Under the pieces are notes generated by a model. It made no database searches, had not been told where the DNA came from, and saw only the letters and a list, made by a program, of their open reading frames with translations. The position numbers and the translations under genes are program-made. Below, one piece after another: positions 1 through 9,264 of a DNA stretch of 64,000 nucleotides (position 1 is its first letter; every line of letters starts with the position of its first letter). Source of the DNA: Glycomyces tritici. Its GTDB lineage: Bacteria > Actinomycetota > Actinomycetes > Mycobacteriales > Micromonosporaceae. The stretch lies in NCBI RefSeq assembly GCF_030403505.1, contig NZ_JAUEMJ010000005.1, forward strand, positions 1-64,000, written 5' to 3'.

Positions 1-919
1 TGTGCTGCGCGACGAGCCGGTAGGTGCCGGGTTCGGTGGGTGTGGTGTCGCCGAGCGCGGCCTCCCAGCGGGTGCCGGAGCCGGAGGCGTCGGCGGGCAG
101 GCGGTCGCGGGCGGCGGTGTCGCCGTACATGGTCCAGCGGGCCCAGTCGACCACCGTGCGCGGGAAGCGCTGGTCGCTCCAGAAGCTCGTGTGGCTGCCG
201 CCGACGAAGGTGAGGAACGCCTTGGGCCAGGTCATCTCGGTGTAGGCCTGCCGCGCCGAGTTGTACCCGGTGAGGTCGTCGCGGTCGCCGTGGACGAACA
301 GGACCTTGGCGTTGACCGAACTGGACGGCGTGCCCTGGTCGGTGCAGGACTGCGGGTTGGCCGAGATGATGCGGCTGTCGGCCCAGCGGGTCAGCAGGCC
401 GTGAGTCGTCATGCCGCCCAGGGAGTGGCCCGAGACGCCGACGCCGATGTCGGTGCGGATGTGCCCGGCCAGCGGACCGCTGTTGTTGAGCGCGAGGGTG
501 TTGGTGATGGCCTGCGAGACGTCCTTCGGGGTCTCGCCGTTGCCCACGTCGCTCGGGTTGTGGTTGAAGTGCGGGGCGGGGACGATGAAGCCCGCCTCGG
601 CCAGGCGCCGGATGATGAACAGGGAGTTCTGCGGGCTGCTCTGGAAGCCGTGCGTGAAGTTGTAGACGGGGAAGACGCCGTTCGCGACCGGGGCGTCCGT
701 CACCGGGTTGGCGCCGACGGTGCCGCTGGCCGCCGGGTAGTAGACGTAGGTGGTGACCGCGCGGCTGCCGCGGGTCCAGTTGTAGCGGCGCACGCCCACG
801 GGGAAGGGGTTGGCCGGCGCCGGATCGGCGAGCGCGGAGCCCGCGCCGAAGAGGGACGCGCCCACTCCCACGGCCCCGGCCATGCCCAGGCCGAGGAAGG
901 TCCGTCGTTGCATTGTCAT
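1..919 (-). CDS. Secreted alpha/beta-hydrolase with C-terminal ricin-type lectin module (3' end cut by window edge)
   Basis: The gene reads leftward and runs off the window. The start is the ATG at 919, preceded by GGAGGA; a second in-frame ATG lies two codons on. The protein begins MTMQRRTFLGLG, a twin-arginine-like signal, followed by the same hydrolase domain as the gene at 22793..24091 (YVYYPA strand, GHSMGG nucleophile elbow, GSHTSFW histidine motif). The last codons in the window read TYRLVAQHS, the first strand of the ricin/CBM13 module carried by that paralogue, so the full protein is probably about 430 residues. By family it is a secreted esterase or lipase of the dienelactone hydrolase/cutinase-like clan; the substrate is unknown and an acetyl- or feruloyl-type polysaccharide ester is only an inference. 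A LacI-type operator lies upstream at 971..984. Confidence 0.8.
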   Translation of the reverse strand, partial: MTMQRRTFLGLGMAGAVGVGASLFGAGSALADPAPANPFPVGVRRYNWTRGSRAVTTYVYYPAASGTVGANPVTDAPVANGVFPVYNFTHGFQSSPQNSLFIIRRLAEAGFIVPAPHFNHNPSDVGNGETPKDVSQAITNTLALNNSGPLAGHIRTDIGVGVSGHSLGGMTTHGLLTRWADSRIISANPQSCTDQGTPSSSVNAKVLFVHGDRDDLTGYNSARQAYTEMTWPKAFLTFVGGSHTSFWSDQRFPRTVVDWARWTMYGDTAARDRLPADASGSGTRWEAALGDTTPTEPGTYRLVAQH

Positions 920-970
920 GAGTGCTCCTCCAAGGAGAGTCGTGAGGGTCGCCGGCACTGAGCAGATAAC

Positions 971-984
971 TGTGAACGTGCACA
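971..984. promoter_or_regulatory. LacI-type operator, TGTGAACGTGCACA
   Basis: Imperfect 14-bp palindrome with the central CG typical of LacI-family operators, 51 bp upstream of the leftward hydrolase start. It differs at two positions from the site at 7598..7611 in front of the galactan operon, so one regulator may bind both. Confidence 0.5.
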
Positions 985-1100
985 GCGAGGATTAATATAT
1001 CGTCACAATTTGAGATAGTCAAGAACTTCGATATGTACTTCTGGTCCGCGTCTGCGCATTGCGAGCAGCCGAGCATGACCGGCTCGGCGAGCCGTGTCGT

Positions 1101-2129
1101 TCAGGCGCTGTCGCGGACGATCAGCTCGGTCGGCAGGACGACCGACTCGACCGCCTGCTCGTCGAGCAGGGCGAGCAGCAGGCGCACGGCCTCTCCGGCG
1201 ACCTCGGCCAGCGGCTGGCGGATCGTGGTGAGCCTCGGGTTGGTCGCGGTGGCGATCGCCGAGTCGTCGAACCCTGCGACGGCCACGTCCCCGGGCACGC
1301 TGCGCCCGGCCGCATGGAGCGCCTGGAGTGCGCCGGCGGCCATGAGGTCGGAGGCGACGAAGACCGCGTCGAGGGCCGGGAACTGCTGCAGGAGCTCGCG
1401 CATCGCCTTCTCCCCGCCGGCCTGGGTGTAATCGCCGTGGACCACCATGCGCTTGTGGACCCTGCGGCCCAGCACGCTCGTGAAGCCCTCCATCCGCAGC
1501 GATCCGCCCGGGGTGTCGACGGGGCCGGTGATCATGCCGATCTTCTTGCGGCCCTGCTCGACCAGGTACGTCGTGGCCTGCCTGGCCCCGCCCCGGTCGT
1601 CGGCCGCGGCGTAGGGGACGACGCGCTCCTGCCCGAGCACCGCCCCGCACGCCACCGAGGGGACGTGCGAGCGCTCGATGGCCTCCAGGAGCGGATCGTC
1701 GGCATGGGTCGAGATCAGCAGCGCCCCGTCGGCGTGGCCGCCGCGCAGGTAGCGCGCGACCCGGTCGCGGCCCCCGTCGTCGCCGGCGATCATGAGCACC
1801 AGGGACATGTCGTGCTCGGCGAGCTGATTGGTCGCCACCCGCATGAGCACCGAGAAGTTCGGGTCCTCGAACAAGCGCTCCTGCGGCTCCGAGAGCACCA
1901 TGACGACCGATCCGGTCCGGCTGGTCTTCAGGCTCCGGGCGGCCCGGTTGACGACGAATCCGGTCTCGGCGACCGCCCGCCGCACTGCCAGTTCGGCGGC
2001 CAGCGAGACGTTGGTCCTGCCGTTGAGGACGCGCGAGACCGTGCCGCGTGAGACGCCTGATGCCGCTGCGACGTCGTTGATCGTGGGTCGTTTCCGTGCC
2101 AAGTTCTTTAGCCCCTGCGTGAGTTCCAT
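1101..2129 (-). CDS. LacI-family transcriptional regulator (last gene of galactan operon)
   Basis: A 342-residue LacI/GalR regulator. The helix-turn-helix is at residues 15-38 (TINDVAAASGVSRGTVSRVLNG), followed by the hinge (NRAARSLKTSRTG) and a periplasmic-binding-protein-like sugar-sensing domain ending with the usual GFDDSAIA and TTIRQPL motifs. The ATG at 2129 has only a weak ribosome-binding site. The gene lies 56 bp behind the GH53 galactanase on the same strand, so it probably forms the last cistron of the galactan operon and provides feedback control. The likely targets are the operator at 7598..7611 and perhaps related boxes at 971, 36127 and 40807; the inducer is inferred to be a galacto-oligosaccharide. 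A short hairpin (1080..1094, CGGCTC/GAGCCG) follows the stop. Confidence 0.92.
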   Translation of the reverse strand: MELTQGLKNLARKRPTINDVAAASGVSRGTVSRVLNGRTNVSLAAELAVRRAVAETGFVVNRAARSLKTSRTGSVVMVLSEPQERLFEDPNFSVLMRVATNQLAEHDMSLVLMIAGDDGGRDRVARYLRGGHADGALLISTHADDPLLEAIERSHVPSVACGAVLGQERVVPYAAADDRGGARQATTYLVEQGRKKIGMITGPVDTPGGSLRMEGFTSVLGRRVHKRMVVHGDYTQAGGEKAMRELLQQFPALDAVFVASDLMAAGALQALHAAGRSVPGDVAVAGFDDSAIATATNPRLTTIRQPLAEVAGEAVRLLLALLDEQAVESVVLPTELIVRDSA

Positions 2130-2185
2130 TGGCGAGCCGACGATGTCGAGGGAGGCCGCCCGTGCAGGGCGGCCTCCCTCCCGCC

Positions 2186-3814
2186 TCACGCGGTGCGAGT
2201 GAGGCTCACTGAATCGAAGTTGATCCAGTTGCCGGCGTTCGCGTTCGAATAGAACCCGATCTCGATCTGCCCGCTGGTGACCTGGACGCCGGTGATCGAC
2301 ACCTGCGTCCATGTCGAGGTCACCGGCAGGTTGGCCTGCCGCTCGGTCCCGCCGTGGTTCTTCGCGTACATGCGCGCGGCGTTCTGACCGCCGCCGTTCA
2401 TGACCCAGGCGGTGAGCGTGTAGGTCCCGTTGGGCACACTGCGCGACTGATAGGTCGAGACGGTGTACGCGCTGTTCTTCCAGTGCGTGCCCTTGGCACT
2501 GCCCTGGTGGAAGCCGCCGCGCGTCTCGCGGAAGGCCGCGTCGAGGTTCGTGCTGCTCGACGACCACACGCTCCACCCGGTCGCGGTCCGGCCGCTGCCG
2601 GACTCGAAGCCCGGGTTGGTCAGCACGTTCTCGCCGGTTCCGGGATTGCCGCCCCCGCCGGTGACCTCGCCGAAGAAGTCGAGTGTCGACAGCTTGTTCC
2701 CGTTGTGGTCGAACAGGGTCTGGTTGTCCCAGGAGTTGCTCTCGCCGGCCTGGTCGTTGATGTACGACATGCCCGCGGGCTTGGCCCAGGTGGTGTCGCC
2801 GGTCCAGGCCGCCTCCCACCAGACCAGGCCGCGGCCGCGGTCGTTCGGGACGTCCGCGATGGCGTCCTGGAGGTCCCGCAGGAACTGCGTCTGGCCCGCC
2901 ACGGTCGCCGGGTAACCCGATTCGCCGGCATGGCTGCTGGTGAAGATGTTGCCCCGGCCGTCCCCGTCCGCGAGGGTCCAGGCGTAGGCGGTCTCGACGA
3001 CCATGACGTCCTTGCCGTAGCGCGCGGCGACGTCGTTCATGTTGGTGCGCAGCTGGTTCATGGTGCCGTGCCAGTACGGGTAGTACGACATCGCGATGAT
3101 GTCGTACGGGACGCCCTGGTTGCGGGCGTTGTCGAACCAGGTGCGGTAGGCGGCGTTGTTCCCGCCGCGGTCGAGGTGCAGCGCGATCTCGATGCCGGTG
3201 CCGCCCTCGTGGACGCCCGCGATGCCGGCCTTGAGCAGGCCGCCGAGCTGCGACCAGTTCGAGGTGCTGCCGGTGGGCTGCAGCATCCCGTTGGTGATCT
3301 CGTTGCCCACCTGGACGATGTCGGGCTTGGCGCCCGCGGCGGTCATCTGCGCGACGACGTCGCGGGAGTAGGTGCGCACCGCGGAGGTCAGCTGGCTGTA
3401 GGACAGGTTCTGCCAGGCCTTGGGCTTGATCTGCTTGCCCGGGTCGGCCCAGAAGTCGGAGTAGTGGAGGTCGAGGAGCACGTCCATGCCGAGGGCCTTG
3501 GCGCGCTGCGCGAGCGCGATGGTCTTCGCCAGGTCGTTGGTGCCGCCGCCGTACGGCTGGCCCGAGGTGCTGTACGGGTTGTTCCACAGCCGCAGCCGCA
3601 CCAGGTTGGCGCCGCTGTCGGCCATGATCTCGAGCGCGTCGCCTTGGACGCCGCCGTCGTAGAAGCGTTCGCCGCTGGCCTCGACCTCGGCGAGGGTGCC
3701 GACGTCGACGCCCATGTAGAAGTCGTCCCTCACGGCCTGGGCCGGGGAGGAGGCCGTGGCGAACGCGACGAAGCCCATGGCGGCCGTGAGGGCCACCGCG
3801 ATCATCCGTCTCAT
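2186..3814 (-). CDS. Secreted arabinogalactan endo-beta-1,4-galactanase, GH53, with C-terminal carbohydrate-binding domain
   Basis: A 542-residue secreted enzyme that cleaves beta-1,4-galactan (type I arabinogalactan). A Sec signal ends near SSPAQA (residues 22-27). The GH53 (beta/alpha)8 domain covers about 30-390, with acid/base Glu172 in QVGNEITNGM and nucleophile Glu274 in VVETAYAW. After a Gly-rich linker a beta-sandwich of about 135 residues (NVLTNPGFESG ... NWINFDSVSLTRTA) looks like a CBM61-type galactan-binding module. The ATG at 3814 is preceded by AAAGGAG. An in-frame ATG at 3916 overlaps the permease stop (ATGA) but would add a 34-residue Arg/Pro-rich tail before the signal peptide, so it is rejected as main start. 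It follows the importer genes of the operon, an arrangement like the Bacillus gan operon. Confidence 0.93.
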   Translation of the reverse strand: MRRMIAVALTAAMGFVAFATASSPAQAVRDDFYMGVDVGTLAEVEASGERFYDGGVQGDALEIMADSGANLVRLRLWNNPYSTSGQPYGGGTNDLAKTIALAQRAKALGMDVLLDLHYSDFWADPGKQIKPKAWQNLSYSQLTSAVRTYSRDVVAQMTAAGAKPDIVQVGNEITNGMLQPTGSTSNWSQLGGLLKAGIAGVHEGGTGIEIALHLDRGGNNAAYRTWFDNARNQGVPYDIIAMSYYPYWHGTMNQLRTNMNDVAARYGKDVMVVETAYAWTLADGDGRGNIFTSSHAGESGYPATVAGQTQFLRDLQDAIADVPNDRGRGLVWWEAAWTGDTTWAKPAGMSYINDQAGESNSWDNQTLFDHNGNKLSTLDFFGEVTGGGGNPGTGENVLTNPGFESGSGRTATGWSVWSSSSTNLDAAFRETRGGFHQGSAKGTHWKNSAYTVSTYQSRSVPNGTYTLTAWVMNGGGQNAARMYAKNHGGTERQANLPVTSTWTQVSITGVQVTSGQIEIGFYSNANAGNWINFDSVSLTRTA

Positions 3815-3912
3815 GTGTCGCTCCTTTGCGATCGTGGGTCGGGCGCCGGGGCGCCCGCTGCGGCGGCGCGGGGCCGCCGACATCGAGGTGGCCGCTGGCG
3901 GCCTCGGCGTGC

Positions 3913-4800
3913 TCATCCCTTCTCCGCGCCCGCCATGGCCCCGGTGACCAGGTGGCGCTGGAGGACGATGTAGAGGATCGTGATGGGCAGGGCGAGGGCC
4001 ACAGCGCCGGCGGCGAAGGTGGTGAAGTCGTTGCTGTACTGGTCGGTGATCATCTGGAACAGGCCCAGGGCGACGGTCTGCTTGTCGCCGCTCTGCAGCA
4101 GGAGCCGGGGGAGGATGAAGTCCATCCACGGCGCCGTGAACGAGGTGATCGCCACGAAGGTGAGCATGGGGCGCATGAGCGGCAGCACGATCTTCCGGAA
4201 GATCGTGAGCCTCCCGGCCCCGTCGAGCGCGGCGGCCTCGTCGAGGCTCGCGGGCAGGTTGTCGGTGAAGCCCTTCATAAGCCACGTGTTGTACGGCAGG
4301 GCCGCGGCGATGCTCACCAGCGCGAGGCCGGTGAGGGAGTCGAGCAGGCCGAAGTTGAGGAACAGCATGTAGACGGCGATCGCGGTCAGGAAGCTCGGGA
4401 ACATCTGGAGGATGAGGATGCCGAGCATGCTGGCCTTGCGGCCCCGGAACCTGATGCGGGAGAACACCCACCCGCACAGCGCGGAGAGGGCGACGGAGCC
4501 GATCATGTTGATCGTGGCGACGTAGAGCGAGTTGAGGTACCAGCGCCCGTAGTCGGTCCGCGTGAACAGGTGCACGTAGTTGTCGAACGTCGCGTTCTCG
4601 GGGATCGGGGTGGCGTTGGCCAGCCCGCCGCCGGGGCCGAAGGAGGATCCGACGACCCAGATGAGCGGGTAGATCACGATGACCGCGACGACGGCGAGGA
4701 TGAGGTGCATGATCGCGCTGGTGGCGCCGTCGCGCACGCGCTGGCGGCTTCCGGCGCTCGCCTCGCGGCGGGTCCGGGTGCTCCTTGGAATGGCGGCCAT
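3913..4800 (-). CDS. CUT1 sugar ABC transporter permease, MalG/GanQ type
   Basis: A 295-residue inner-membrane permease with about six hydrophobic segments. The EAA loop (LDEAAALDGAGRLTIFRKIVLP) marks the MalG class that docks on the ATPase. The start at 4800 is three bases from the upstream permease stop, so the two are translationally coupled. Together with the binding protein and the MalF-like partner it should import galacto-oligosaccharides released by the GH53 enzyme encoded directly behind it. No ATPase gene is in the operon; in actinomycetes a shared MsiK ATPase usually energises such CUT1 importers, which is an inference here. Confidence 0.92.
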   Translation of the reverse strand: MAAIPRSTRTRREASAGSRQRVRDGATSAIMHLILAVVAVIVIYPLIWVVGSSFGPGGGLANATPIPENATFDNYVHLFTRTDYGRWYLNSLYVATINMIGSVALSALCGWVFSRIRFRGRKASMLGILILQMFPSFLTAIAVYMLFLNFGLLDSLTGLALVSIAAALPYNTWLMKGFTDNLPASLDEAAALDGAGRLTIFRKIVLPLMRPMLTFVAITSFTAPWMDFILPRLLLQSGDKQTVALGLFQMITDQYSNDFTTFAAGAVALALPITILYIVLQRHLVTGAMAGAEKG

Positions 4801-4803
4801 GGC

Positions 4804-6225
4804 TCAGAGCTCCCGGATCGCTTTGGTGCGGTTGAGGTTCACCACGGAGATGGCGCCGACGATGACGAAGATGACCAGGCTCATCACGGCGCCGATGTTG
4901 TAGAGGCGGTTGTCGAGCGTGAGCTTGAACAGCCAGGTGACGAGCAGATCGGTGCTTCCCGCGAAGCGGTAGTCCACATTGTCTGGACCGCCTTCGGTGA
5001 GGAAGTAGATCACCCCGAAGTTGTTGAAGTTGTGCACGAACGACAGGATGATGAGCGGCGTGACCGTCCGCTGGACGATCGGCAGCGTGATGTAGCGGAA
5101 CTGCTGCAGCGCCCCGGCCCCGTCGATGCGGGCGGCGTCGTAGTAGCTCTCGGGGATGTTCGCGAGGACCCCGCCGACGAGGGCCATGAAGAACGGGAAC
5201 CCGAGCCACAGGTTGACCAGGAGCGCGACCGCCCGAGCGAGGTTCGGGCTGGTCGGGTCGGTGAACCAGTAGACGCGCTCGTCGGTGAGGCCGACGTCGA
5301 CCAGCCATTGGCTGATGGGTCCGAACTGGCCGTTGAACATCGAGCGGAACACCAGGGCGGAGACGATCGCGGGCACGGCCCACGGCAGGAGGAACACCGA
5401 GCGCCACACGCGTGGGACCTTGACCCGCTTGCTCGCCAGCATCACCGCGATGAGCAGCCCCGCCGCGTACGTCGTGACCGTGGCGATCACCGCCCACACG
5501 ATGGTCCAGCCGAGGATGCCCGCGAACGTCGAGGCCCACGAGGGGACGGCGAAGATCGTCGCGAAGTTGTCGAACCCCACCCAGCTGACGAGGTTCTTCG
5601 GCGGCAGGTTGTCGCGGCTGTAGTCGGTGAACGCCACGAGGATGCCGAACAGCACCGGCAGCACCGACATGAAGACCAGGAGGACCAGGCCGGGCGAGAG
5701 CGCGATGAAGGCGAAGGCGCCCTCCCACAGGCGCTTGAAGTAGGCGCCTGAGGTCTCGGCCCGGTCTCCGGCGTTCAGCGCGGCCCGGTAGCGGGCCGCG
5801 TCGCGAATGCTCCAGATCCAGATGATCGCCAGCAGGCCCAGCGTCAGGAGGGCGATGAGCCCGTTGGCCATGAGGACGATCGAGTTGTCGCCCTCGGTGA
5901 GGCCGGTCATCGTCATCTCGCGGGGCTGCGTCCCGAGCGTGAACAGCCCCCACAGGCCGCGGATGAAGAATCCGCCGTTCGAGCGCGGGGTGAACTCCAT
6001 GCCCGCGTAGTAGTTGCCGGTGGCGATCTCCCAGGTGACCGCGCCGGCGAAGAACGTGAAGAAGAACGCGGCCTTGCCCGCCTGGCGGTTGAGGAGCTGG
6101 CCCGCCCCCCACACCAGTGCCGAGGCGGCGCCCGGTACCGCGGAGGGGAGTCCGGCTCCCGCCCGGCCCGGGCCGCGCGGTGCGCGGGCCCGGGCCGGGG
6201 ATGCGGGTGTCTCAGTGGTGGTCAC
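4804..6225 (-). CDS. CUT1 sugar ABC transporter permease, MalF/GanP type
   Basis: A 473-residue permease beginning at a GTG (6225). It is longer than many MalF-like proteins because of an N-terminal extension containing two or three extra hydrophobic segments and a loop (about residues 50-150). The permease core follows, with the EAA loop SYYDAARIDGAGALQQFRYITLP near residues 360-385. It lies 12 bp after the binding-protein gene and 3 bp before the MalG-type permease, inside the galactan operon. Role: transmembrane half of an oligosaccharide importer, probably for galactan fragments. Confidence 0.92.
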   Translation of the reverse strand: MTTTETPASPARARAPRGPGRAGAGLPSAVPGAASALVWGAGQLLNRQAGKAAFFFTFFAGAVTWEIATGNYYAGMEFTPRSNGGFFIRGLWGLFTLGTQPREMTMTGLTEGDNSIVLMANGLIALLTLGLLAIIWIWSIRDAARYRAALNAGDRAETSGAYFKRLWEGAFAFIALSPGLVLLVFMSVLPVLFGILVAFTDYSRDNLPPKNLVSWVGFDNFATIFAVPSWASTFAGILGWTIVWAVIATVTTYAAGLLIAVMLASKRVKVPRVWRSVFLLPWAVPAIVSALVFRSMFNGQFGPISQWLVDVGLTDERVYWFTDPTSPNLARAVALLVNLWLGFPFFMALVGGVLANIPESYYDAARIDGAGALQQFRYITLPIVQRTVTPLIILSFVHNFNNFGVIYFLTEGGPDNVDYRFAGSTDLLVTWLFKLTLDNRLYNIGAVMSLVIFVIVGAISVVNLNRTKAIREL

Positions 6226-6237
6226 AGCGGTCGGTCC

Positions 6238-7548
6238 CTAGAGCCCGTGCAGTTCGTCGTAGGTCGTCACGGCCTTCTCCTGGGCGGCGGCGGAGTCGGA
6301 CAGGTCGTCCCACACGTCGACGACCATCGCGTCGCCGACCTCCCAGAAGTACTCCGGCACCTGCGGGATGAGCTCGGCGTTGGCCGACTGCGCGACGATG
6401 CCCGCCACGTGGGGGTCGTCCGCGATGCCTTCGATGCCCGAGAGCAGGTCCTGGTTGAGCGCGGGGATCTGGCCGCTCGAGGCGTAGACGGCGGCGGCGC
6501 CGGCGTCGGAGGCCATGAAGTTGGCGAAGACGCGGGCCGCGGCCGGGTACTCGGAGTATCCGGAGACGGCGGCGACGTGCATGCCCGCGAACGCGCCGGG
6601 GGTCTCGCCGCCCGCGACGCCGGGGAGGGTGGTCACGCCGTACTCGAAGCCGTTCTCGGCGGCGCCGGTGTCGAAGAGCGAGAAGCTCCAGGGGCCGGTG
6701 ATGACGTAGGGGGTCTCGCCCTTGGCGAAGCCCTCCTCGATGACCTCCCAGGTGCTGTCGGCGCTGGGAACGTTGTAGATGTCGCGCAGGCCGGCGTAGT
6801 AGTCGAGCGCGGCGGTCAACGCCGGGTCGTCGAACCCGGGTGCGTCCACATTGCTGTCGGGGTAGACCTGCCAGCCCATGGCGGAGAGGATCGGGTAGGC
6901 GCGGTAGATCTCCATGGTGGACATGCGGATCGTCCAGCGGTTGGCGCCCGGGTCGTTGTACTCGGCGGCGAGCGCCTGGATCTCCTCCCAGGTGGCGGCG
7001 GGCTCGGGGGAGCCGGTCAGCTCTTCGAGGAGGGTGGTGTTGTACATGAGCGCGAGCGACTCGGTGGTCACCGGGACCGCGTGCATCTGGTCTTCGGCGG
7101 TGACGACGCTGGTGAAGGCCTCGCTGATGCGCTCGTTCAGGACGCCGGTGTACTCGCCCAGCGGGGCGGCGGTCCCGTCGTCGATCGCGTTGGGGATCTC
7201 GTTGTAGAAGGTCATGAAGACGTCGGCGCCGGTCCCGGCCTCGCCGGCCAGGGCCATCTTGTCGACCGCGTCGTGCTTGCCGACGAGCTCGTACTCGACC
7301 TTCATGTCCGGGTACTCGTCTTTGAACTCCTCCTTGAAGGCGGCGATGACGGCCTCGGCGAGGTACTCCTCCTCGAACCAGACCTTCAGCGGCACCTTGC
7401 CCGAGGCGATGTCCTCTTCGATGACGTACTGCCGAGTCTCGGCGTCCCACTCCAGTTCGGAGGATTGCTCCTCTTCGGTGGGGCCGCCGCAGGCGGTCAG
7501 TCCGAGCGCCGCCGCCGCGGCGAGCGCGATAGCTCCTCTGCGTCGCAT
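6238..7548 (-). CDS. CUT1 extracellular sugar-binding lipoprotein (galacto-oligosaccharide type inferred)
   Basis: First gene of the galactan operon: a lipoprotein of about 436 residues with basic start MRRRGAIAL, hydrophobic stretch and lipobox GLTAC, so it is anchored outside the membrane. The body is a maltose/cyclodextrin-binding-protein-like cluster B/D fold (KVWFEEEYL ... GTGADVFMTFYNEIPN ... ITGPWSFSLF). Two ATGs lie close together, at 7554 and 7548. The AAGGA ribosome-binding site is only one base from the first but seven from the second, so 7548 is chosen. The ligand is inferred from the adjacent GH53 gene. A LacI operator at 7598..7611 sits 50 bp upstream. Confidence 0.92.
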   Translation of the reverse strand: MRRRGAIALAAAAALGLTACGGPTEEEQSSELEWDAETRQYVIEEDIASGKVPLKVWFEEEYLAEAVIAAFKEEFKDEYPDMKVEYELVGKHDAVDKMALAGEAGTGADVFMTFYNEIPNAIDDGTAAPLGEYTGVLNERISEAFTSVVTAEDQMHAVPVTTESLALMYNTTLLEELTGSPEPAATWEEIQALAAEYNDPGANRWTIRMSTMEIYRAYPILSAMGWQVYPDSNVDAPGFDDPALTAALDYYAGLRDIYNVPSADSTWEVIEEGFAKGETPYVITGPWSFSLFDTGAAENGFEYGVTTLPGVAGGETPGAFAGMHVAAVSGYSEYPAAARVFANFMASDAGAAAVYASSGQIPALNQDLLSGIEGIADDPHVAGIVAQSANAELIPQVPEYFWEVGDAMVVDVWDDLSDSAAAQEKAVTTYDELHGL

Positions 7549-7597
7549 GTGCATGTCCTTGTCTCAGTGAGGGATGCCGCCGCCGGTCCGCGGCGAC

Positions 7598-7611
7598 TGT
7601 GAACGTTTACA
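7598..7611. promoter_or_regulatory. LacI-type operator of galactan operon, TGTGAACGTTTACA
   Basis: A 14-bp near-palindrome with central CG upstream of the galactan operon. The right half, ACGTTTACA, is identical to boxes in front of the GH43 gene (36127..36140) and GH2 gene (40807..40820). The rest of the 7549..7880 gap holds an AT-rich stretch, where the operon promoter probably lies, and the GH16 terminator. Confidence 0.6.
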
Positions 7612-7726
7612 GCAACGTAGCGACATGTATCACTGGGCGCAAGCGAGAGATATTCCTTATGTGGCATTTGCATTATGATTGTTACGATAAAAAGTTGAGA
7701 AATCGTGCCCGCAGACTTGGGTCCTC

Positions 7727-7757
7727 GAGGGCGGCACCGCATCGCGGTGCCGCCCTC
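7727..7757 (-). terminator. Hairpin terminator downstream of GH16 gene
   Basis: Perfect 14-bp stem GAGGGCGGCACCGC / GCGGTGCCGCCCTC with a 3-nt loop, 124 bp past the leftward GH16 stop. An AT-rich stretch follows in that direction. Confidence 0.75.
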
Positions 7758-7880
7758 GTCCCAGGCCCCCGTGGCCGGGCCCGTAGCGGGTCGAGCGGAG
7801 GGTCCAGCGCTGGTCGCTGCAGTTGCTGCAGGTCCAGCGGAGGAGCGGGTGCCGTTGGCGCTGACCGCTTTCGGAGCGGG

Positions 7881-9140
7881 CTACCGCCGTTCGAGTGCCC
7901 AGACGGTGTTCGCGTCCGCCGCCCCGGTGTTCCACGCGACCGAGGCGCCCGTCCCGTAGAGGTAGCCGCGACCGCTCTGCTTGTTGTCGATCCGGAATCC
8001 GCCGGAGACGGGCGTGATCGCCCAGAGCGTGTCGTCGCCGACCCGCGCTTCGCCCCAGATGACCTTGCCGTTGGGATCCGTGTCGAGGTACCCGCGGCCT
8101 TCGCGCACGTTGTCGATCGTCCAGTAGCCGGGCTGCTGCTCGGTGAGCGTCCACAGCTGGTCGTCATAGGTGCTTCCCGCCTCCAGCGCGATCGCGCCGG
8201 CGGCCCCCGAGTCGAGGTACTGCCCGGTGGAGACGTTGCGGACCCGGTAGGTCTGGCCGCTGCGGGGGTCGGCGGCGTCGGCGGCGCGCTTGTACGCGCG
8301 GAAGTAGTCGACGACCAGTTCCTTCGGCCGGGGGTCGCTCGGGTCGACCGTGCCGGTCCAGTCGGCGTGCTCGTAGATGCCGAGGTAGAACACGGCCGGG
8401 TAGGTGAAGGACTGGTTGATGGTCCTGGTCAGGACGTTGTCGATGTAGAGCTTGAACTGGGTGGGCGTCCACTCGAGGGCGTAGATGTGCATCTCCGCGG
8501 TCATGTCGAACCCGACGCCGACCTGTTCCCGGTGCGTCGAGAGGTTCGGGTCCGACCAGCTGAAGAGGTTCCAGTTGAACTTGCTCTTCCCGTGGATGCC
8601 CGCGTGCTCCAGGACGTCGACCTCCCCGCGCTGCTCCCATGTGTCCTGCCTGCCGGTCAGCCAGAACGCGGTGTGGATGCCGCTCCTGGCGGAGCTCTTC
8701 GCGCGGACCTCGAAGTAGCCGTACTGGGGCGTGTACTTCATGTCGGTGGGGATCGAGTGGTCGAACTCGTTGTCCTTGTGCAGGTTCGTCCGCTGTCCGG
8801 TCTGGACGCTCGACACCTTCATGGGGTTGCCGCTGTAGTAGGTGGGCTGGTCGTCGTCGATGCGGAGCACGAGGGCGTCGTCCCGGAACCCGTACCGGGC
8901 CGTGGACCGCGCGACGGTGGTCCGGGACTCCAGGTACCTGGGAATCCACAGGTCCGTGTCCAGGCTGCCGGTGTTGAACTCGTCGTGCCGGTCGAGGATC
9001 CACCCCGGCTTCTCGAGCGGGTTCGGCGGCATCTCCGCCGCGGACGCGGGCGCGTCCAGCAACGCCGACAAGGCGAGGGCGCCACCGCCTGCGAGCAGGC
9101 CGCGGCGGGCGAGTTTCACGCGTTTGGGATCGAAAGCCAT
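7881..9140 (-). CDS. Tat-secreted GH16 beta-glycanase with C-terminal beta-trefoil-like lectin module
   Basis: A 419-residue enzyme. The signal is twin-arginine type (ARRGLLAGGGALALSALL, cleaved after PASAA). The GH16 jelly-roll domain spans about 40-285, with the bulged active-site motif GEVDVLEH: nucleophile Glu173, Asp175, acid/base Glu178. This ExDxxE form occurs in laminarinases, agarases, carrageenases and endo-galactanases, so the substrate is not fixed; in this locus a beta-1,3-glucan or galactan is plausible. The C-terminal 130 residues (QTYRVRNVSTGQYLD ... NTVWALERR) are ricin-like repeats. The ATG at 9140 has GAAGGAG upstream. Its promoter (9265..9293) carries the same operator as the SGNH gene at 11773. 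Confidence 0.9.
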   Translation of the reverse strand: MAFDPKRVKLARRGLLAGGGALALSALLDAPASAAEMPPNPLEKPGWILDRHDEFNTGSLDTDLWIPRYLESRTTVARSTARYGFRDDALVLRIDDDQPTYYSGNPMKVSSVQTGQRTNLHKDNEFDHSIPTDMKYTPQYGYFEVRAKSSARSGIHTAFWLTGRQDTWEQRGEVDVLEHAGIHGKSKFNWNLFSWSDPNLSTHREQVGVGFDMTAEMHIYALEWTPTQFKLYIDNVLTRTINQSFTYPAVFYLGIYEHADWTGTVDPSDPRPKELVVDYFRAYKRAADAADPRSGQTYRVRNVSTGQYLDSGAAGAIALEAGSTYDDQLWTLTEQQPGYWTIDNVREGRGYLDTDPNGKVIWGEARVGDDTLWAITPVSGGFRIDNKQSGRGYLYGTGASVAWNTGAADANTVWALERR

Positions 9141-9264
9141 GAGGGTCTCCTTCGGAGGATGTCCTGCACAAGGAACGTGCCGGCAGTAAGCGGAGCGCCC
9201 TTGCCGTGGACGCCGGGCAGTGCCGCTGTATGAGGCGCAGCGATCGCCGCGGCACTGCAAAATC

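Noticed and set aside
3814..3916. In-frame ATG at 3916 overlapping the permease stop, giving the GH53 enzyme a 34-residue N-terminal extension
   Set aside because: The extension is Arg/Pro-rich and would sit before a normal signal peptide; ATG 3814 has a strong AAAGGAG at correct spacing.
3826..5751. Long open frame antisense to the galactan permeases
   Set aside because: Rich in Arg, Gly, Asp and His with no domain; typical of the antisense frame of high-GC genes. The permeases on the other strand have clear EAA loops.
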